64,000 bases of DNA from Pseudomonas saudimassiliensis. GTDB lineage: Bacteria; Pseudomonadota; Gammaproteobacteria; Pseudomonadales; Pseudomonadaceae. The stretch covers positions 1,375,412 to 1,439,411 of the forward strand of contig NZ_LK391969.1 of the NCBI RefSeq assembly GCF_000939975.1. Reading direction: 5' to 3'. The notes under the pieces were generated by a model, which was not told where the DNA came from, searched no databases, and saw only the letters and a program-made list of their open reading frames with translations. Shown here one piece after another: positions 25,265 to 33,682 of the stretch. How positions within the stretch are numbered: position 1 is the first letter of the stretch; every line of letters starts with the position of its first letter. The position numbers were made by a program, and so were the translations under genes.

Positions 25265-28146
25265 CGATCTATTCCCCGCTTTTCATCCAGCCGCCGGGCT
25301 ATTTCGATCGCTGCGTCCAGTTCAGAACAACCGTCATCCTGCATGATCCGGCGGCGCTCGGCCTTTTCCTCACCTTCAGTGCCAGCAAGAGCCAGATACA
25401 GGCTGGGCGGCACCACCCGAAACAGTGATTCAAGACGTCCGCCCAGTACCACTCCTTCGGTATATTTGCGGGTGACCTTGGTCGCAGACTGCACCAGCTT
25501 GCGCTGATCCTCCGAGAGCTCCTTAAAGCGCATGACCTTGGCCACCTCATCCGGCGGCATGGTCAGCAGCACCCACCACTCGATCATGTTCAGCAGTTTG
25601 GTTGCTACTTCCGGGAAGTCTTCCAGGTTCTGGGTAGCCATCCACAGCCAGTGCGATAACTTTCTGCCCATCTTGCCTACGGATACCAGAAACGGGGCCA
25701 GCAGCGGATTGGTGGTCAGCAAGTGGGATTCATCGATCACCTGGACAATGGGACGACCACCGTACTGATCGCGCTCAGCCATAGCGGTAATGACGTTGGT
25801 GATGGAGATGATGGACAGCGCCAGCTGCGCGGTATATCCGCCGTCAGCGTAATGGGCCAAGTCGATAATGGTAACGTCGCACTCAGGCCACGCTTCTCCA
25901 GGCCGGTTGAACACCTCCCCATCAAAGCCATCAACGTAGAGCCCCATGGCTTCGCCCATTTCGTAAGCTCGCCTGCGGCCATGCTCAGGTGTATCGGTAA
26001 GAAGGGCTATCTCACGAAAAGCGGCCCGGACATCTTCAGTCAGACACTGCCGGCCTTCGCTGACCGCGCTGCGTGCCGCGCGGAAGATCGCATCTCGGAC
26101 CGTGCGCTGGTCACTGCGGCGAAACAACGCCTCCTCCTTGGGGTCGCCGCCGGTGATCATCAGCCTGGCGGTGATCTCCATTTCACCGAGGATATTGCGC
26201 TCCTCTTCCGCTTCTTCGTCCATTTCCAGATCCGCCGGATCGTCTTCCATCCCGGCCCGCGCCTCGATATCCTTCAGCTGCCTGCGTCGCAACTCTTCCG
26301 GCTCCAGCAGCCGGTGAGCCTCGGCAAAGGGAGGCAGGCGGACACCGCTGCCAGGTGACAAACGCACTTGATTAACCGTCAGCCCGAGGCGCTCAAAATA
26401 CTGACCGAGCAGCCCAAAGCTGTTGCCCTTCTCAATAATGAACAGACGGGGCCTGCGCACCGCCATCAGCTGAGCCAGCATGGCATTCAACGTCGCCGAT
26501 TTACCCGCCCCGGTCGGGCCGAAAATCAACATATGCGCATTGGCCTGACGATCATCCAGGTTAAGCGGATCAAAGCTCAGGGTTTCGCCCCCGCGGTTGA
26601 AGAAACTCAACCCCGGATTGCCCGTGCCCCGGGCTCGACCAAAAACGGGCGCCAGGTTGGCAAGATGCTGCACAAACTGAAACTGGGTGTACCAGCGGTT
26701 TTTCCGGTCCAGCTCCGGCTGGAAATTCATTGGCACCCAGCGCAGGTAACTGTTCAACGCCGCGACTTCATCTTCCAGTTCGGTCGGCTTGAGGTTCGCG
26801 TTAATGAGGTGAGTACAGAGCTGCAGCAACCGGGTATCCAGTTCTGCATCGGAACTGCCACGGAGAAAGAACACCAGGCTGCTCTGATACAGCTTGTGGC
26901 TCTCACTCAGCATATCCCGCGCCTTATCACAGTCATGACGAACACTGGCAGCCAGTACCGAGTCGCCAATGGCTTTCTGACGCAAGGCATTGATATGCGC
27001 TTCCAGCGGCTCCTGCGGGGTAGCGATGATCGTCAGGCAGGCCACCGTGCCTTCAGGCATATGGTCAAACAAGGCGTTGCGCGCGTTGGAGTCACCACGG
27101 GGTAACTCGCCCGTCAGATGCCCGAGTTTGGGCGGCGTTCTCACTTCCTCAACCGGCACCACACAATGCGGCATGCCATCGAAATACCACAGGCCCGTAT
27201 CCGCATCGCCACGGGGGCTGGACGCCAGCAAACCTTCCGCTAGGTCATATGACCAGGATGGCTGCTCTGGGTATCTAAAGCAGTCATGGAATGCTCTGGG
27301 GCTGTCCGGTGACAGCCGCGGACGCGGATTAAACCAGGGCATCATCCAGTTGTGGAAGTCCGCACCGTTGTAGCGCTTCATACGCAAGCCGGCGGCCCCC
27401 AGGCTGCCGGTGAGCCGGTCATAGACATGGTTTGCGGCCGCCTCGGGATTCAGCGAGCGCTTGCGGTCGCCAATGCGTTTCTTGCCCTTTTTGGCGTGCT
27501 CCGGCAGCCAGCGGTACAGCACCAGCCGGGCTCTTCTTGTATGCCCGCGCCATTCTGCCTGAGTGACGATCTCATCGACAAAAAGACCACCTGGCCGGGA
27601 AATAGCTGCCAAGTGCCGCTCCATATTTTCCAGCCAGTCCTGGGTGAAAGGACTCTGACGCACCGCCGGTTTGATGTATGCCTGTATTGCAGCAATATCA
27701 GCTCGGGGATCGGTATCGTCACTGACATACATCTGCACCACCCAGGGGTAGTCATCCTCTTCCGGCAGACTGTCCTGCAAGGCAGCCTCAATCTGATCGC
27801 GCAGCTGCTCCAGTGATTCCGGCGAACGGCCTTCCGTAGGGAGGGGAACAACCTCTGCGACTATTCCCACCGACTTGCCATCTTCCAAGAGAAAGCACCC
27901 AGACTCCTCTAGATATTCAACCCATGGGAGTCGACTGGTAAAGCTGGGAGCACGCCGGTACATCCGGCGCAGCATCTCCATGGTCGTGGGTTTGCCGCGT
28001 GGCAGTACCAAGCGCTGGTTCGCTTCATCGTTCAGCAGACCTTCAACCTGGCCCATGTTCACCGAAGCATCCGGCTCAGAGCGGACTTCCTGCCGGTCTG
28101 TCGTGGACGAGTAGAATCTCGCCATGATCCCATTCAGTCCGGTCAT
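25261..28146 (-). CDS. TraC/VirB4-like transfer ATPase, PFL_4706 family (TIGR03744)
   Basis: A 961-residue cytoplasmic ATPase driving pilus assembly and substrate movement. Walker A is GPTGAGKSATLN (about residue 530) and Walker B is in IVQVIDESHLL; the N-terminal TraC domain is about residues 50-300. ATG 28146 has AAGGAGG 5 bases upstream. It overlaps both neighbours by a few bases. The length is usual for the family and the frame is intact. Confidence 0.93.
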   Translation of the reverse strand: MTGLNGIMARFYSSTTDRQEVRSEPDASVNMGQVEGLLNDEANQRLVLPRGKPTTMEMLRRMYRRAPSFTSRLPWVEYLEESGCFLLEDGKSVGIVAEVVPLPTEGRSPESLEQLRDQIEAALQDSLPEEDDYPWVVQMYVSDDTDPRADIAAIQAYIKPAVRQSPFTQDWLENMERHLAAISRPGGLFVDEIVTQAEWRGHTRRARLVLYRWLPEHAKKGKKRIGDRKRSLNPEAAANHVYDRLTGSLGAAGLRMKRYNGADFHNWMMPWFNPRPRLSPDSPRAFHDCFRYPEQPSWSYDLAEGLLASSPRGDADTGLWYFDGMPHCVVPVEEVRTPPKLGHLTGELPRGDSNARNALFDHMPEGTVACLTIIATPQEPLEAHINALRQKAIGDSVLAASVRHDCDKARDMLSESHKLYQSSLVFFLRGSSDAELDTRLLQLCTHLINANLKPTELEDEVAALNSYLRWVPMNFQPELDRKNRWYTQFQFVQHLANLAPVFGRARGTGNPGLSFFNRGGETLSFDPLNLDDRQANAHMLIFGPTGAGKSATLNAMLAQLMAVRRPRLFIIEKGNSFGLLGQYFERLGLTVNQVRLSPGSGVRLPPFAEAHRLLEPEELRRRQLKDIEARAGMEDDPADLEMDEEAEEERNILGEMEITARLMITGGDPKEEALFRRSDQRTVRDAIFRAARSAVSEGRQCLTEDVRAAFREIALLTDTPEHGRRRAYEMGEAMGLYVDGFDGEVFNRPGEAWPECDVTIIDLAHYADGGYTAQLALSIISITNVITAMAERDQYGGRPIVQVIDESHLLTTNPLLAPFLVSVGKMGRKLSHWLWMATQNLEDFPEVATKLLNMIEWWVLLTMPPDEVAKVMRFKELSEDQRKLVQSATKVTRKYTEGVVLGGRLESLFRVVPPSLYLALAGTEGEEKAERRRIMQDDGCSELDAAIEIARRLDEKRGIDR

Positions 28147-28598
28147 CAGCGCCTCCTTATCGGACGGTCGAGTGCATCCATGTCCGGGATGGCCATCTCA
28201 CCCGGCATGGCATATTCAGGCATGGTGTACAGCGGAAACACTGTGGAGTAGCCTGGCACGGGAACCGGTTCCCCTCCGGCCACGTGAGGAAAGACGTACA
28301 TGACCAGGTCGGGATTGGGCAGGCGTGCAAACTGACTGTAGATTTCATTTGCCGCATTGCGGGTGTACTGAATCCGCTGCTCCACGATATGCTGGTCACC
28401 GATGGGGCGACGTAAATCCGACCGGGCATCAAGCAGCGCTTGCTGACTCAGATTGTCACCACTATTGCCGCCAGCAGATTGGCGCCAGATATCTTGCATT
28501 GTCTGGCCGCCATGCGGCATCAGCTCCTCCTTGGATGTGGCGCATCCGGTCAGTGCCACTACCAGCAAGATCACAACAAGGCTATTAGGGAAGCTCAT
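28146..28598 (-). CDS. conjugative transfer lipoprotein (TIGR03751)
   Basis: A 150-residue lipoprotein. The signal ends in the lipobox LTGC, with the lipidated Cys at about residue 18. This is the TraV/VirB7-like position in the operon, where an outer-membrane core lipoprotein is expected. ATG 28598 lies inside the end of the PFL_4705-type gene; an upstream frame extension is unlikely. A conserved MQDIWRQS segment follows the lipobox. Confidence 0.85.
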   Translation of the reverse strand: MSFPNSLVVILLVVALTGCATSKEELMPHGGQTMQDIWRQSAGGNSGDNLSQQALLDARSDLRRPIGDQHIVEQRIQYTRNAANEIYSQFARLPNPDLVMYVFPHVAGGEPVPVPGYSTVFPLYTMPEYAMPGEMAIPDMDALDRPIRRR

Positions 28599-30018
28599 TG
28601 AAGACCCCCGCAGGTGTCTGATGGCGCACCTTGCGGCCCGCCTGGTCATAGTCGATTTCCAGAGGCTGCTCGATATGCACAGCAACCTGGACGCCGGGTT
28701 GTACGTACACGGCTGCAAATGCTTCGCCGTATAACCGGTTAACCCAGTCGGAGATATCGGAAATACCGTTAGTCAGCACTGAGGCAGCGGCCTGGTTTCC
28801 GGTGATGGCTGTGGATACCGAGCCGTCAGTGTTGATAGTGGCGACGCCCGTCGACTCATCAATCAGGCTTGATGCGACAGCCGCCCCCGCCGCTGTAATC
28901 AGTGCGCGGCTACCCAGATACTCCTTGGCATTGCTGCGACGGATGCCACTGACACAAGGAATCCCATAGGGGTCGGAGATATAACCCAGCACGTCATCAC
29001 TGGATCGCGTTCGTGAGAGGTTACCCGTAGCAGGTTGGGGAATGGTACGGACAGTTCCATCTTTAAAGACAAAGGTCATCGAGGTAATGGCACCTCTCAC
29101 ACAAGACAACGTCCAGTCGCCGGTTGCCGTACCACTGACGATGGCCGAGTGAACCTCGGGTATCTCAATGTGGTTTGCCGTGAGGTTATCCTTGCCGATG
29201 ATCACCTTGAACGGATACGGATCACTGACAGTGCCGTTCACCGGCACGCGACCAATCAATGCCGTCATGCCGAGCGACCCCATCAAAGTGGCGTTGGCCG
29301 GTACAGTGTAAACCGGCTCCAGCAGCGCAGCATCAGGCTGGCCGGTAGCCTTGGACTCAAGGCTTGAGGCACCTCTACTCACAGAATCGGCGAGCAGTCC
29401 TGCCTCGTCAGCGAAGGAAGATGGGAACGACCACTTGCCCTGGTTTCGTCCTGTCTGAGCTTGCTCCCCATCCATGGGTTTAACCCAGACAACCGGGCTT
29501 GCTGAACCCTGACCGGTATCACCCCATCCGCTACCAATCGGCATACGTCCATGCTCGCCAGTACCGGCTTCTCTGGAGTAATTGTTCTTCAACTGATCAA
29601 ATTGCTGCTCTAAACGGCTCAGCAAGGACTGCTCGCGGATGCGCTGGGCATCTTCCATCCGACGGCGCTCCTGCTGCATCAGCGTTTCGAGCTTGCGATC
29701 AACATGTCTGTTCTCCTCGGTCAGCTTCCGGTTCTGATCTGCCAACTGCTGGCTTTCAGATCGAGTTCCTTCCAGGTCCTGCTCCATCATCTTCACCCGG
29801 CCTACGAGGGTGGCGACGGTATCCTGTGGCGTATCACCCTCTACACCCAGCAATTTCAACTCTTCGGGTTTGAGCTCCAGCGTGGTGTCGGAGAGCTGAT
29901 GCGACCGCTCTGCGTCGTTATCGCCGCCACTGGCCATAACAACGACCAAGAGAACAATCACCAATACAGCCGGAACCAGGATTTTCAGGAAGCCGTTGCT
30001 TTTCAGTGCCATGGCCAT
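28585..30018 (-). CDS. TraB/VirB10-like ICE protein, PFL_4705 family (TIGR03752)
   Basis: A 477-residue protein spanning the envelope. One membrane helix (about 12-34) is followed by a long coiled coil (about 60-150, Gln/Glu/Arg-rich) and a C-terminal beta domain ending near residue 440. TraB-like proteins scaffold the transfer channel between inner and outer membranes. ATG 30018 has AAGGAGG seven bases upstream. It is followed by the lipoprotein gene with a 14-base overlap. Confidence 0.88.
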   Translation of the reverse strand: MAMALKSNGFLKILVPAVLVIVLLVVVMASGGDNDAERSHQLSDTTLELKPEELKLLGVEGDTPQDTVATLVGRVKMMEQDLEGTRSESQQLADQNRKLTEENRHVDRKLETLMQQERRRMEDAQRIREQSLLSRLEQQFDQLKNNYSREAGTGEHGRMPIGSGWGDTGQGSASPVVWVKPMDGEQAQTGRNQGKWSFPSSFADEAGLLADSVSRGASSLESKATGQPDAALLEPVYTVPANATLMGSLGMTALIGRVPVNGTVSDPYPFKVIIGKDNLTANHIEIPEVHSAIVSGTATGDWTLSCVRGAITSMTFVFKDGTVRTIPQPATGNLSRTRSSDDVLGYISDPYGIPCVSGIRRSNAKEYLGSRALITAAGAAVASSLIDESTGVATINTDGSVSTAITGNQAAASVLTNGISDISDWVNRLYGEAFAAVYVQPGVQVAVHIEQPLEIDYDQAGRKVRHQTPAGVFNELP

Positions 30019-30019
30019 C

Positions 30020-30841
30020 TCAATCCTCCTTACCAACAGGCTGGATGCGAGGAAGGTGCAGGCGCTCTGCCAGGGAACCCCGGGTGACGATGATCACGGT
30101 AGTCGTATCATCCATCTGCCCATGCACGCCAATGCTTGGATGCATGAACGTCGCCGCCACCAGCGCACCTTGCAGGTAGCGTGGATCAAGTGCGAATGCA
30201 CGGTGCGGGTCCTGGTTACGCAGTTCAATTGCAGTAACATGCAGCCCGTCCAGGCTCCATGCTGCGATGGGTGTAGCGGCTACCGGCAACGCGGGTAACA
30301 GGGTGCTGAGTGACTGCGGCAGCTGCATGGCAACCCGGTTGATGCCCGTTACCGGCTCAATCACTCGCAACGGCGAATACAGTGACTGGGCAGCGAAACG
30401 CGTCAACAACACCGGCAGCGGTGCACGTTTTTCTTGAATGGACTTATTATCTTCACCCCGATCCGGGTCAGCGTTACGAGGTTCAGCATTGATCACCTGA
30501 ATCTGCTCTGCTGAGGCGCCGGCCTTTGCCGTGAGGTCTACCAGCAGGATTTCTCCTGTCGACTCATCTCGTAATTGCACCCGCTGGGTATCAAACGCCT
30601 CCTGCGCCCTGAGGTAGAGCACCCCGCCTGTTGACTGCACGCGCAACACATCGCTTTGTGCAATGCTCAGCGGCAGACCAACCGATACGTTTCTATCCAG
30701 CACCACCAGCCGTTCAGTACCTACCGGCAGATCAATGGCCAAGGGTGTTCTATCCCACACCATCAGTTCGATAGCATTGGCCATCGGGGAAAGTAGCAAT
30801 ACCCCGCACAGCGCTTTGCTCAACAAGCACCAGGCTTTCAT
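30020..30841 (-). CDS. TraK-like ICE protein, PFL_4704 family (TIGR03749)
   Basis: A 273-residue secreted protein with a signal peptide (about 1-24) and a beta-rich body, in the TraE-TraK-TraB order of F-type transfer operons. TraK/VirB9-like proteins form part of the outer-membrane core. ATG overlaps the previous stop as ATGA. Confidence 0.86.
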   Translation of the reverse strand: MKAWCLLSKALCGVLLLSPMANAIELMVWDRTPLAIDLPVGTERLVVLDRNVSVGLPLSIAQSDVLRVQSTGGVLYLRAQEAFDTQRVQLRDESTGEILLVDLTAKAGASAEQIQVINAEPRNADPDRGEDNKSIQEKRAPLPVLLTRFAAQSLYSPLRVIEPVTGINRVAMQLPQSLSTLLPALPVAATPIAAWSLDGLHVTAIELRNQDPHRAFALDPRYLQGALVAATFMHPSIGVHGQMDDTTTVIIVTRGSLAERLHLPRIQPVGKED

Positions 30842-31470
30842 GGCGTGTCTCCCGGCATGGTCAGACGCTGCGGTTTACCCTCAAAGCAATCAATCTGCAG
30901 TCCGAAGGGGTTCTGCTCCCGATCCATATCCGCGCGCACCACACGCAGCGGGTAGCGGACATACACATCCCGTACATCCACGCCGCCGTACTGCTCATTG
31001 ATAACCAGATCCAGATCCGCAACCCAGGTATCCTGCCCCAGGATCTTGATCGCTTCGGCACGGTATCCTCTGCCGGGCACCTCAAAAACGCCCCGGACAC
31101 GCCCACGCAATTCGCCACGATTACGGCGTGCGTCATACTCGCTGGACAGCGCGATACGGCAAGACGGAGTAAAGAAGGCCTGTAAGCCATGGATGTTGCG
31201 CTGATAATCAACCTCCCCGTTGACTGTCCAGCGGTTGAGCTGCTGCCAGATATAGAAGCTGAAGGCGTACACGGTAGAGGGCGGTACTTCCCACCACTTC
31301 TGTGTAGAGCCACTACGCAGATCGGGCGGGATACTGATGGTCAGGTCTTTGGGAGCCTGATACCAACCCCACCACATGGCGGCACAAGCTAGAACAAGTA
31401 CGGCACAAAGCGCCCTCAGAGTGGTGATATGCGCGTCTCGCGAAGCATTGGCGTTACGGTAGCGAGACAT
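30838..31470 (-). CDS. TraE-like ICE protein, PFL_4703 family (TIGR03746)
   Basis: A 210-residue protein with one N-terminal membrane helix (about 18-38) and a periplasmic VirB8-like domain. It should link the inner membrane to the channel core. ATG 31470 overlaps the TraL-like stop (ATGA). Confidence 0.86.
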   Translation of the reverse strand: MSRYRNANASRDAHITTLRALCAVLVLACAAMWWGWYQAPKDLTISIPPDLRSGSTQKWWEVPPSTVYAFSFYIWQQLNRWTVNGEVDYQRNIHGLQAFFTPSCRIALSSEYDARRNRGELRGRVRGVFEVPGRGYRAEAIKILGQDTWVADLDLVINEQYGGVDVRDVYVRYPLRVVRADMDREQNPFGLQIDCFEGKPQRLTMPGDTP

Positions 31471-31853
31471 CACAGTTTCCTCTGCCCAGGCTTGAGCGTG
31501 GGGTTTCTCCGGATGCTGTAGTTCGTAGAATGCGTGATCAACTTCTCCATCGTTGGAAACCCCTTGCCCGCCAGTTTGAATTGCAGCTGTCGGTACATGA
31601 GCGATGTCGGTCTGCCCCGGCGCAACCGCCGCATGATGGTGCCACCGAAGAAGAGCGTCACTCCGGCGCCAAAAAATGCCACGGTAGGCACCATCGCAAT
31701 AGCGCCCGAGAGCACTGCTGCGATAATGCCCAGTGGCGTAAATACGCCGAGACCAGCCAGTGTCACCGTGACCACTTCCTTCCCGGTCATACCCCTGAAC
31801 ACCACCGGCGCAGCATTCAAACGCTTGGGAACCCAGCTGATGTTATTGGCCAT
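31470..31853 (-). CDS. TraL-like conjugative transfer protein (TIGR03750)
   Basis: A 127-residue inner-membrane protein with two hydrophobic helices (about 28-50 and 52-75), followed by the basic stretch RRLRRGRP. TraL/VirB3-like proteins work with the TraC ATPase in pilus assembly. ATG 31853 is chosen over the longer frame, which would overlap the pilin-like gene. Confidence 0.85.
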   Translation of the reverse strand: MANNISWVPKRLNAAPVVFRGMTGKEVVTVTLAGLGVFTPLGIIAAVLSGAIAMVPTVAFFGAGVTLFFGGTIMRRLRRGRPTSLMYRQLQFKLAGKGFPTMEKLITHSTNYSIRRNPTLKPGQRKL

Positions 31854-31870
31854 GTTGGTCTCCGGCTCTG

Positions 31871-32236
31871 TTACTGGGACAGAATGGGCGCTGCTACTGT
31901 CGCCAGCCAGACCACCGCAACGATCAACACCACACCAACCATGGCTGTCACTGCAAATTTGCCCCAGGTTTCCCGCTCCCGTGCCTCCTTGAAGGAGGCG
32001 ACTGAAGATGAGGCCACGACCATGAACGCCACCACACACAAGACCAGGCCAATCAGGATTGCGCCGTCATAAACGTACCCCTGCGCTGTTGCCAGGAGCC
32101 CGCCACCACCGACCTGACTGGGTGCATCCATGGTCGGTAAGCCTTGAGCGAAACCCTGGCCCACACCTGCACCAGCCAGAATCAGGCTTTGTGAAACTTT
32201 CACAGCAACTTGTTTTAATCTTCGGTAAAATTTCAT
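31871..32236 (-). CDS. pilin-like ICE protein, PFL_4702 family (TIGR03745)
   Basis: A 121-residue protein with a leader (cleavage expected after about residue 31, GQGFAQG) and two membrane helices in the mature part, the layout of TraA/VirB2-type pilins. It is probably the conjugative pilus subunit. GGAGCAG lies just upstream of ATG 32236. Confidence 0.82.
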   Translation of the reverse strand: MKFYRRLKQVAVKVSQSLILAGAGVGQGFAQGLPTMDAPSQVGGGGLLATAQGYVYDGAILIGLVLCVVAFMVVASSSVASFKEARERETWGKFAVTAMVGVVLIVAVVWLATVAAPILSQ

Positions 32237-32280
32237 GAACTGCTCCTTACGGGTCGTATCAGAGTTGAAAAAACTGATTC

Positions 32281-32508
32281 TCAGGACAGCAAAATCCAGA
32301 ACGTCACCACAACGATGAGCATCGCCTTGATTGCCGCATGCAAGGCTTCATCACCGCCCAGATTGCTCTTGGCCCAGCCACGATATGTAGAAACAAGAAT
32401 CCAGCCGGCAATCATCAAAACAACGACGCAGCCAACGCCAACTATCAGCCCCCAGACATCGACCGAGTTGAAACCTGAACCGGCCTTGAAAGCCTCCTCG
32501 GGGGTCAC
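32281..32508 (-). CDS. small membrane protein, PFL_4701 family (TIGR03758)
   Basis: A 75-residue protein with two membrane helices (about 17-41 and 61-75), near the pilin-like gene. GTG 32508 overlaps the RAQPRD stop (GTGA). Its exact job in pilus biogenesis is unknown. Confidence 0.85.
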   Translation of the reverse strand: MTPEEAFKAGSGFNSVDVWGLIVGVGCVVVLMIAGWILVSTYRGWAKSNLGGDEALHAAIKAMLIVVVTFWILLS

Positions 32509-32846
32509 CGCCGCCTCTCCAGGTAGCTCCCAACCACGTCACCTTCAATAGCGCCGAGGTGCCGAGGTGGCATACGCTTGGGTGACAGGTAATCATTCAA
32601 TCCATGCTGAATAGCACGCACATCATCGCGAGCCCGCGGTACGTCCAGATACACGTCCACACCACCCGCCTGGACGGCCTGCCTTGCTTCCAGACGCTCC
32701 AGCACAGTCACAACCTGTTCGAGCTGAAGCTGGATCAGCGCAAGGTCGCGACGCTGGATCTCGTCATAGGGCTCTGATGCCCAGGCCGGACTCGCCATTG
32801 CGAGCGGCGCGGCCAGTAACAGAAACAGCGGTTTGATAAGGGACAT
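32505..32846 (-). CDS. RAQPRD-family ICE protein (TIGR01690)
   Basis: A 113-residue exported protein with signal peptide (about 1-24, ending AWAS) and a helical body. The name-giving RAQPRD motif near the C-terminus is only partly kept here (RMPPRHLG). It is the first gene of the pilin-to-traG operon. A 17-bp motif shared with the pilL-like operon lies 60 bases upstream of its start. Confidence 0.8.
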   Translation of the reverse strand: MSLIKPLFLLLAAPLAMASPAWASEPYDEIQRRDLALIQLQLEQVVTVLERLEARQAVQAGGVDVYLDVPRARDDVRAIQHGLNDYLSPKRMPPRHLGAIEGDVVGSYLERRR

Positions 32847-32905
32847 GTGCCAAGCAACCCCCGGCGTTATGCTTTGCGACAGTGTCAAAGCAGGCGGGAA
32901 GCAAT

Positions 32906-32922
32906 GCGATAGAGAACATTAA
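32906..32922 (-). promoter_or_regulatory. shared 17-bp motif upstream of the RAQPRD operon
   Basis: The plus strand reads GCGATAGAGAACATTAA; 14 of 17 bases equal GCGATGGAGAATGTTAA at 39640-39656. Both motifs start exactly 60 bases upstream of the first ATG of a transfer operon, in the same orientation. This suggests a common promoter element or activator site. Confidence 0.6.
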
Positions 32923-32983
32923 GTGCAGCGCAACGGGTTTTAATGAAAGCAGAGGGCAGGCTTAAGAACACCGGTTTTGCTGG

Positions 32984-33682
32984 TCAGAGATACTTTTTGA
33001 AGGTACTGGTCGCAATCGCAATAAGCAGGCCGAACAAGGCGGCACAGGGCAACAGGAACAGATTGGGGTGGATGGCAAACGGCAGACTCAGGTAAACCAG
33101 CCAGCCAAGCAGAAACACCGGAATCACGGTGCGCTTGGCGTGGTGGTAGATGAAAGCGCTCTCCCGGCCAGCACCGAAGCGCCGCAGATCGCGAAGCACC
33201 AGCCCGTCGACCAGCCCCACCAGCGCAGCCAGCAGGAACAGCGGGCTGGTCAGCAGGAGAATGACACAGCGGGTCAGGGTCATCAGGGTGACGTACATGG
33301 CTGCCAGGGCATACTCCTTGAGCCTGCCAACCCAGCCCGAACTATCAGCATTCAATGCCCACTCGGCTATGCCACTTCGGACAAACAGCCACTCATTCAC
33401 TGCCGCCAATGCCTGACCGGAAAAGATGACCGGGTCCGACACCAGCAAGGAGCGGGAAAAGTTGCTGTCCAGCCAGCGCATCTCCTGCCGCATCACGTAT
33501 TCGGCATGATCCGCACCGGGCAAGCTCCACCATGCAAAATAGATCCCGGCCCACTCGATCAGTACCGAGATGAAGATCGAAACCAGCACCACTCCCAGCA
33601 CCTTGAACGGCAGGGAAAGGGTTCTGGAAAGCAGCCCTGTCCGTTTCTTTTCAGCGGCCCTGACACGCGGGTCGTCAGCCAT
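32984..33682 (-). CDS. DUF4400 ICE membrane protein, PFL_4697 family (TIGR03747)
   Basis: A 232-residue inner-membrane protein with about four helices (about 28-55, 130-150, 155-175, 190-230). It always follows traD in this ICE class; the function is unknown. ATG 33682 overlaps the traD end by 8 bases. It ends the traD operon, about 60 bases ahead of the RAQPRD-operon motif. Confidence 0.86.
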   Translation of the reverse strand: MADDPRVRAAEKKRTGLLSRTLSLPFKVLGVVLVSIFISVLIEWAGIYFAWWSLPGADHAEYVMRQEMRWLDSNFSRSLLVSDPVIFSGQALAAVNEWLFVRSGIAEWALNADSSGWVGRLKEYALAAMYVTLMTLTRCVILLLTSPLFLLAALVGLVDGLVLRDLRRFGAGRESAFIYHHAKRTVIPVFLLGWLVYLSLPFAIHPNLFLLPCAALFGLLIAIATSTFKKYL